NCBI RefSeq assembly: GCF_000426185.1
Contig: NZ_AUEW01000001.1
Coordinates: 434,001 to 498,000, forward strand
DNA from: Cellulomonas sp. URHD0024
GTDB taxonomy: Bacteria; Actinomycetota; Actinomycetes; Actinomycetales; Cellulomonadaceae
Length of the DNA stretch: 64,000 nt
Reading direction: 5' to 3'
Notes under the pieces: generated by a model
Seen by the model: only the letters and a program-made list of their open reading frames with translations
What the model was told of the DNA's origin: nothing
Database searches by the model: none
Position numbers and translations under genes: made by a program
In this document: positions 54,672 through 64,000 of the stretch, in pieces
How positions within the stretch are numbered: the stretch's first letter is position 1
Layout of the letters: every line of letters begins with the position of its first letter

Positions 54672-54905
54672 GCGCGTCACCTTCTCGTCGTTGGGCTGGC
54701 GATCCAGCACGCAAGTACGCGGGACCGATGTAACGAAACTAGCGACCCCCCTGGTGAACGGCAACGCGGGCGGACGATCCGAGCATCGCGGCACCCCCGT
54801 CTGACCTGCGGCGCCGTGTCACCGTGACGGTGGCGTCGGTCGACGAGGAGCGATGGGCAACGGCGTCGCCGGGCGAACGACGGCTACACCGACCACATGG
54901 CGTCG

Positions 54906-55744
54906 TCAGACCGCCAGCGCCGTCGCGGCCTCGTCGGCGGCAGCCCTCGCGGCGGCGCGCAGCGCGAGGACGTCGGGTCCCGCAGCGAGCACGCCGCGCG
55001 ACGACGAGGCGAGGACCTGGCGTCGAGCTGCGCCGAACACCCGCGCCAGCTCGCGCGGGCCCGCGCCCTGTGCTCCCACACCGGGCGCGAGGAGCGGACC
55101 GTTCACGGCGGCGAGCTCGACCCCCGTGCGTTCGGCCGCGTCGCCGACCGTGGCGCCGACCACCAGGCCGATCGAGCCGAGCGGGCTCGCGTCGACGTTC
55201 AGGGTGGCTGCGCGCGACGCCATGAGCGCAGCAACACTGACCCCGTCCGACGTGCAGGCGTGCTGGACCTCCTGGCCTTCGCTGTTGGAGGTCAGACAGA
55301 GCACGAACAGGCCGCGGCCGGTCGCGAGCGCGAGCTCGACCGCGGGGTCGAGCGAACCGAACCCGAGGTACGGCGACACCGTGAGGGCGTCGCCGGCGAG
55401 CGGTGAGCCGTCACGCAGGAACGCGTCCGCGTAGGCGGCCATGGTGGAGCCGATGTCGCCGCGCTTGGCGTCGACGATCACCAACGTGCCGGTGTCCCGG
55501 CCCGCGGCGATCACCTCCTCGAGAACCGCCACCCCGCGCGATCCGTGCCGCTCGAAGAAGGCGGCCTGCGGCTTGACGGCTGCCACCCGACCGCCGACGC
55601 CCTCCAGCACCGTCAGCGCGAACCGGCGCAGCCCCTCGACGTCGTCCTGCAGGCCCCACGAGTCGAGCAGGCTCGGGTGCGGGTCGATGCCCACGCAGAG
55701 CGGCCCGTGCTCCTCCATCGCAGCTGCGAGCCGCCGCCCGAAGG

Positions 55745-55748
<4 letters not shown>
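54906..55748 (-). CDS. pyrF: Orotidine-5'-phosphate decarboxylase (type 2)
   Basis: A 280-residue long-type OMP decarboxylase. [19 protein letters not shown], the catalytic lysine block [13 protein letters not shown], and [12 protein letters not shown] are present, as in mycobacterial PyrF. Last UMP step, orotidylate to UMP. It overlaps the carB stop by four bases, and is the end of the pyrimidine operon. Confidence 0.96.
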
Positions 55749-59088
<3,340 letters not shown>

Positions 59089-59089
<1 letters not shown>

Positions 59090-60267
59090 CAGGCGGCACC
59101 CTTCTGTGTGGTCATGAGCTCGACGAAGCGGTCGAAGAGGTACGCGGCATCGTGCGGCCCGGCGGCTGCCTCCGGGTGGTACTGGACGGAGAACGCGGGC
59201 AGGTCGAGAGCCTGCAGGCCCTCCACCACGTCGTCGTTCAGGTCGACGTGGCTGACCACGACCCGGCCGTAGCGACCACCGTCGTGCGGCGCGACGGACT
59301 CCCCGTCGAGCGGTGCGTCGACCGCGAACCCGTGGTTGTGCGCGGTGATCTCGACCTTGCCGGTCGAGCGGTCCATGACCGGCTGGTTCACGCCTCGGTG
59401 GCCGTAGCCGAGCTTGTAGGTGCCGTAGCCGAGCGCCCGGCCGAGGATCTGGTTGCCGTAGCAGATGCCGAAGAACGGGATCCTGCGGTCCAGCACCTCG
59501 CGCAGGAGCTCGACCTCGTGCGTCGCCGCACCCGGGTCTCCCGGACCGTTGGAGAAGAAGACACCGTCCGGTGACGTCGCCTCGACGTCCGCGAACGTCG
59601 CGCTCGACGGGAGCACGTGCACCCGGACGCCACGCTCGGCGAGCCGCTGCGGGGTCATCGCCTTGATGCCCAGGTCCACGGCCGCGACCGTCGCGACCGG
59701 TGTCTCCAGAGGCGAGCCGTCGGGCCCGAGCGCCTCGACGACGTAGGCGACGTCCGTGGAGACCTCGCCCGCGAGGTCCGCGCCGGCCATCGCCGGGGCG
59801 GACCGGACCTCCGCGAGCAGCTCGTGCTCCGGTCGGCGTTCTCCGTCCGCACTCTCGAGCGCGCCGCCGGAGAAGATGCCGGCCCGCATGACCCCGCGCT
59901 CGCGTAGGTGGCGGGTCAGGGCTCGGGTGTCGATGTCGCTGATACCGACGATCTCCTGAGCCTCCAGGTCGTCGTCGAGCGTGCGCACCGAGCGCCAGTT
60001 CGACGCGCGACGTGCCGGGTCACGCACGACGTAGCCGGCGACCCAGATCCGGGTGGACTCCTGATCGTCGTCGTTCACGCCCGTGTTGCCGACGTGCGGC
60101 GCGGTCATCACGACGATCTGCCGGTGGTACGACGGGTCGGTGAGCGTCTCCTGGTACCCGGTCATGCCGGTGTTGAAGACGATCTCGCCGAGCGTCGAGC
60201 CCTCTGCCCCGTACCGGCGGCCGGTGAAGGTGCGGCCGTCCTCGAGCACCAGAACTGCTGTGGTCAT
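59089..60267 (-). CDS. carA: Carbamoyl-phosphate synthase, small subunit
   Basis: A 392-residue class I glutamine amidotransferase subunit. The N-terminal domain has [20 protein letters not shown]; the GATase domain has the catalytic Cys in [12 protein letters not shown] and the His/Glu in [15 protein letters not shown]. It delivers ammonia to CarB. ATG 60267 overlaps the stop of the small membrane protein gene (ATGA). Confidence 0.97.
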
Positions 60268-60809
60268 GAGTTCTCCTCCTGCGCGGGGGACGCGGCCCCC
60301 GGGGTCAGACGAATGAGCGGGGCGATGGCGTTGACGAGCTGGTCGCGGTCTGCGTGATGGCGCGGCCGCAGGCCGGTGTCCACGCCGCGGGGGTCGTCCG
60401 GCGAGGCCTGCCAGGTGACGACGACGATGCCGTCGCCGCCGACCACCTTGCCGGCGATGCCGGGGCTGACCGTCACGTCACGAAGGTCCGTGGTCGGCAC
60501 GAACAGGTCGGGGGCACCCGCACGGGCCATCCGGACCCCCGCGTCGAAGACCTCGACCTCGGCCCGGCTGCGCCCACCGAGGCCGTTCGCCGTGATGCGC
60601 TCGAGCCAGTCGCCGGCGCGGGTGGTCGAGATGTACACGACGGGCACCGGACCGAAGAGCGACCGGCCGAGCTCGGACGGGACGACGGGCAGGGACGGGA
60701 CGAAGACTGCGGTCCGCCGGGCCCGTGCGTTCCATCCCGCGCGCATGACGACCAGCGCGACGACGACCATGCCGATCAGGATGATGACCGCGAGGGTCGC
60801 GTGCCTCAA
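60264..60809 (-). CDS. Membrane-anchored PH-like protein between pyrC and carA
   Basis: A 181-residue protein with one N-terminal membrane helix ([20 protein letters not shown]), then a beta-rich domain ([40 protein letters not shown]). The same position in M. tuberculosis is Rv1382, a conserved membrane protein of unknown role. TTG start at 60809: its first bases overlap the pyrC stop (TTGA). The cytosolic half carries [20 protein letters not shown]. Function unknown, but its place is conserved. Confidence 0.82.
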   Translation of the reverse strand: MRHATLAVIILIGMVVVALVVMRAGWNARARRTAVFVPSLPVVPSELGRSLFGPVPVVYISTTRAGDWLERITANGLGGRSRAEVEVFDAGVRMARAGAPDLFVPTTDLRDVTVSPGIAGKVVGGDGIVVVTWQASPDDPRGVDTGLRPRHHADRDQLVNAIAPLIRLTPGAASPAQEENS

Positions 60810-62121
60810 GAGCTCACCACCACGGACTCGTCGCACGCCGACCCGTCCATCACCGTGGCACGACCGCGCAGCCAGGTGGCGATGACGCACCCTGCCAGCT
60901 CGCGACCGCGGAACGGGGAGTTGGCGCCCATCGTCGCCTGCTCCTCGGGCACGACGACCCGGCGGATCGCCGGGTCGACGAGGACCAGGTTGGCCGGCTC
61001 CCCCACAGCGATCGGACGACCGTGGTCGCTGACGCGGCCGATCCGCGCCGGCGCCGTGGACATCACGCGGGCGACGTCGGCCCAGGTCAGCCGGCCGGTG
61101 TCGACCATCGTCTCCTGCACCACCGAGAGGGCTGTCTCCAGGCCGGTCATGCCGAACGCGGCGGCGCCCCACTCGCAGTCCTTGTCCTCGCGCGTGTGCG
61201 GTGCGTGGTCCGTGGCGACGATGTCGATCGTCCCGTCGGCGAGGCCTTCTCGGACCGCCTCGACGTCGCGCTGCGTGCGCAGCGGCGGGTTGACCTTGAA
61301 CACCGGGTCGTAGCCGCGGGCGAGCTCGTCGGTGAGGATCAGGTGATGCGGCGTGACCTCGGCGGTGACGTCGATCCCCCGGGACTTGGCCCACCGGATG
61401 ATCTCGACGGACCCCGCGGTGGACAGGTGGCACACGTGCAGTCGCGACCCGACATGCTCGGCCAGCAGCACGTCGCGCGCGATGATCGCCTCCTCCGCGA
61501 CCGCGGGCCAGCCGGGCAGCCCCAGCTCGGCGGAGACCACACCCTCGTGCATCTGCGCACCCTCGGTCAGCCTCGGCTCCTGCGCGTGCTGGGCGATCAC
61601 CCCGTCGAACGCCTTGACGTACTCGAGCGCTCGTCGCATCAGGACGGGGTCGTAGACGCACTTGCCGTCGTCGGAGAACACCCGGACCGCCGCGGCCGAC
61701 TCGGCCATCGCACCCAGCTCGGCCAGCCGCTCGCCTTCGAGGCCCACGGTCACCGCGCCGACCGGTCGGACGTCGACCCAGCCCGCGTCGCGACCGAGCC
61801 GCCAGACCTGCTCGACGACACCCGCCGTGTCCTGCGTGGGCGAGGTGTTCGCCATCGCGTGGACGGCCGTGAAGCCACCCATGGCGGCAGCGCGCGTCCC
61901 GGTGCGGACGGTCTCGGCGTCCTCGCGGCCCGGCTCGCGCAGGTGCGTGTGGAGGTCGACCAGGCCGGGCAGCAGCACCAGTCCGGTGCCGTCGATGATC
62001 ACCGGGTTCTCGCCGGCCTTGGCCTCGGCGTCCGCGCCGATCGCCGCAATCACCCCGTCGGCGAGCAGCACGTCCGTCGTGCCGTCGCCCAGCGGGCTGA
62101 CGTCACGCAGCAGGTAGTTCC

Positions 62122-62125
<4 letters not shown>
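60806..62125 (-). CDS. pyrC: Dihydroorotase
   Basis: A 439-residue amidohydrolase. The metal site HTHLREPG (residues near 60), the flexible TNTSPTQD-like [10 protein letters not shown], and [16 protein letters not shown] are intact. Converts carbamoyl aspartate to dihydroorotate. GTG 62125 overlaps the pyrB stop (GTGA). Class I type, not fused to other steps. Confidence 0.96.
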
Positions 62126-63770
<1,645 letters not shown>

Positions 63771-63775
63771 TCACC

Positions 63776-64000
63776 CTACCGTCCGGACAGCCCCTCCCGG
63801 GCCGGGTCGACTGTGGCGGCGAGCACCTCGACGAGCAGCGGCTGCACCAGCTCGGCGGGCAACGCCTCCAGGGTCGCCATCACGACGGCGAGGTCGTCGG
63901 GCAGTCCCTCGCTGAGCACCGTTGCCGCGAGCGACGGGTCCGGGGCCGCCGGCGGCAGTCCTCGGACTTCGTCCGCAGCGGCGGCCAGGGTCGCGACGAG
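63776..64000 (-). CDS. Unrecognised protein, C-terminal part only
   Basis: An open minus-strand frame of 74 codons runs from the window edge to a TAG at 63778-63776. The visible part is Ala/Leu/Pro-rich and helical: LVATLAAAADEVRGLPPAAP, EGLPDDLAVVMATLEALPAE, and LVQPLLVEVLAATVDPAREG. It lies 62 bases upstream of the pyrR start on the same strand. The start lies beyond the window. bldD is a common neighbour of pyrR, but I see no HTH here and leave it unnamed. Confidence 0.6.
   Translation of the reverse strand, partial: LVATLAAAADEVRGLPPAAPDPSLAATVLSEGLPDDLAVVMATLEALPAELVQPLLVEVLAATVDPAREGLSGR

Overview
This is a GC-rich actinobacterial chromosome segment. RbpA, mycobacterial-type integration host factor (mIHF), GarA, PafBC, HelY and several GTG/TTG starts all point to Actinobacteria. 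Gene order suggests Micrococcales, possibly close to Cellulomonas; that placement is inference, since no rRNA gene is present. I saw no tRNA, rRNA or CRISPR array.

Region 1 (1-7.2 kb): a garA - ftsR-like merR - DUF151 - merR cluster (gene order as in M. tuberculosis Rv1827-Rv1830), an orphan ParA ATPase, a metallo-beta-lactamase-fold protein, a GNAT acetyltransferase, and an ECF42-type sigma factor paired with a DGPF/YCII protein beside a RibD_C-type reductase. Region 2 (7.2-19.4 kb) is accessory. It holds a phosphoesterase and many orphan genes, then an eroded island at about 8.4-14.7 kb. The island contains a frameshifted VOC gene, an integrase tail, a SHOCT-domain tail, an IS3-type transposase remnant, a likely toxin/immunity pair (13109-13958) bracketed by two ~380-bp direct repeats, and three short dyad repeats next to an alpha/beta-hydrolase tail. 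Methyltransferase, lipoprotein, secreted and SHOCT genes follow. Region 3 (19.4-25.4 kb): a DUF1801 protein, a UvrA-like ATPase, an LLM flavin oxidoreductase and an aldo/keto reductase.

Region 4 (25.4-64 kb) is conserved core, almost entirely on the minus strand with many 1-8 base overlaps. It contains rbpA (behind a SigR/SigH-like promoter), lnt-ppm, a YtcJ-type amidohydrolase, pafB-pafC-small membrane protein, tatA-tatC-diacylglycerol kinase, helY, and a riboflavin operon (ribD-ribC-ribBA-ribH) behind an FMN riboswitch that runs by overlap into hisE-hisG. It then carries priA-HAD-fmt-rsmB-rpe and the pyrimidine/housekeeping run pyrR-pyrB-pyrC-membrane protein-carA-carB-pyrF-mihF-gmk-rpoZ-coaBC-metK. 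Much of this follows M. tuberculosis Rv1379-Rv1416 and parts of Rv2050c-Rv2096c as I remember them. The pyrR leader has a hairpin matching the PyrR-binding loop beside the Shine-Dalgarno sequence, so UMP-responsive control is likely.

The least explained sequence is the 12.3-14.7 kb island. It looks like a small mobile toxin/immunity cassette inserted among mobile-element debris.
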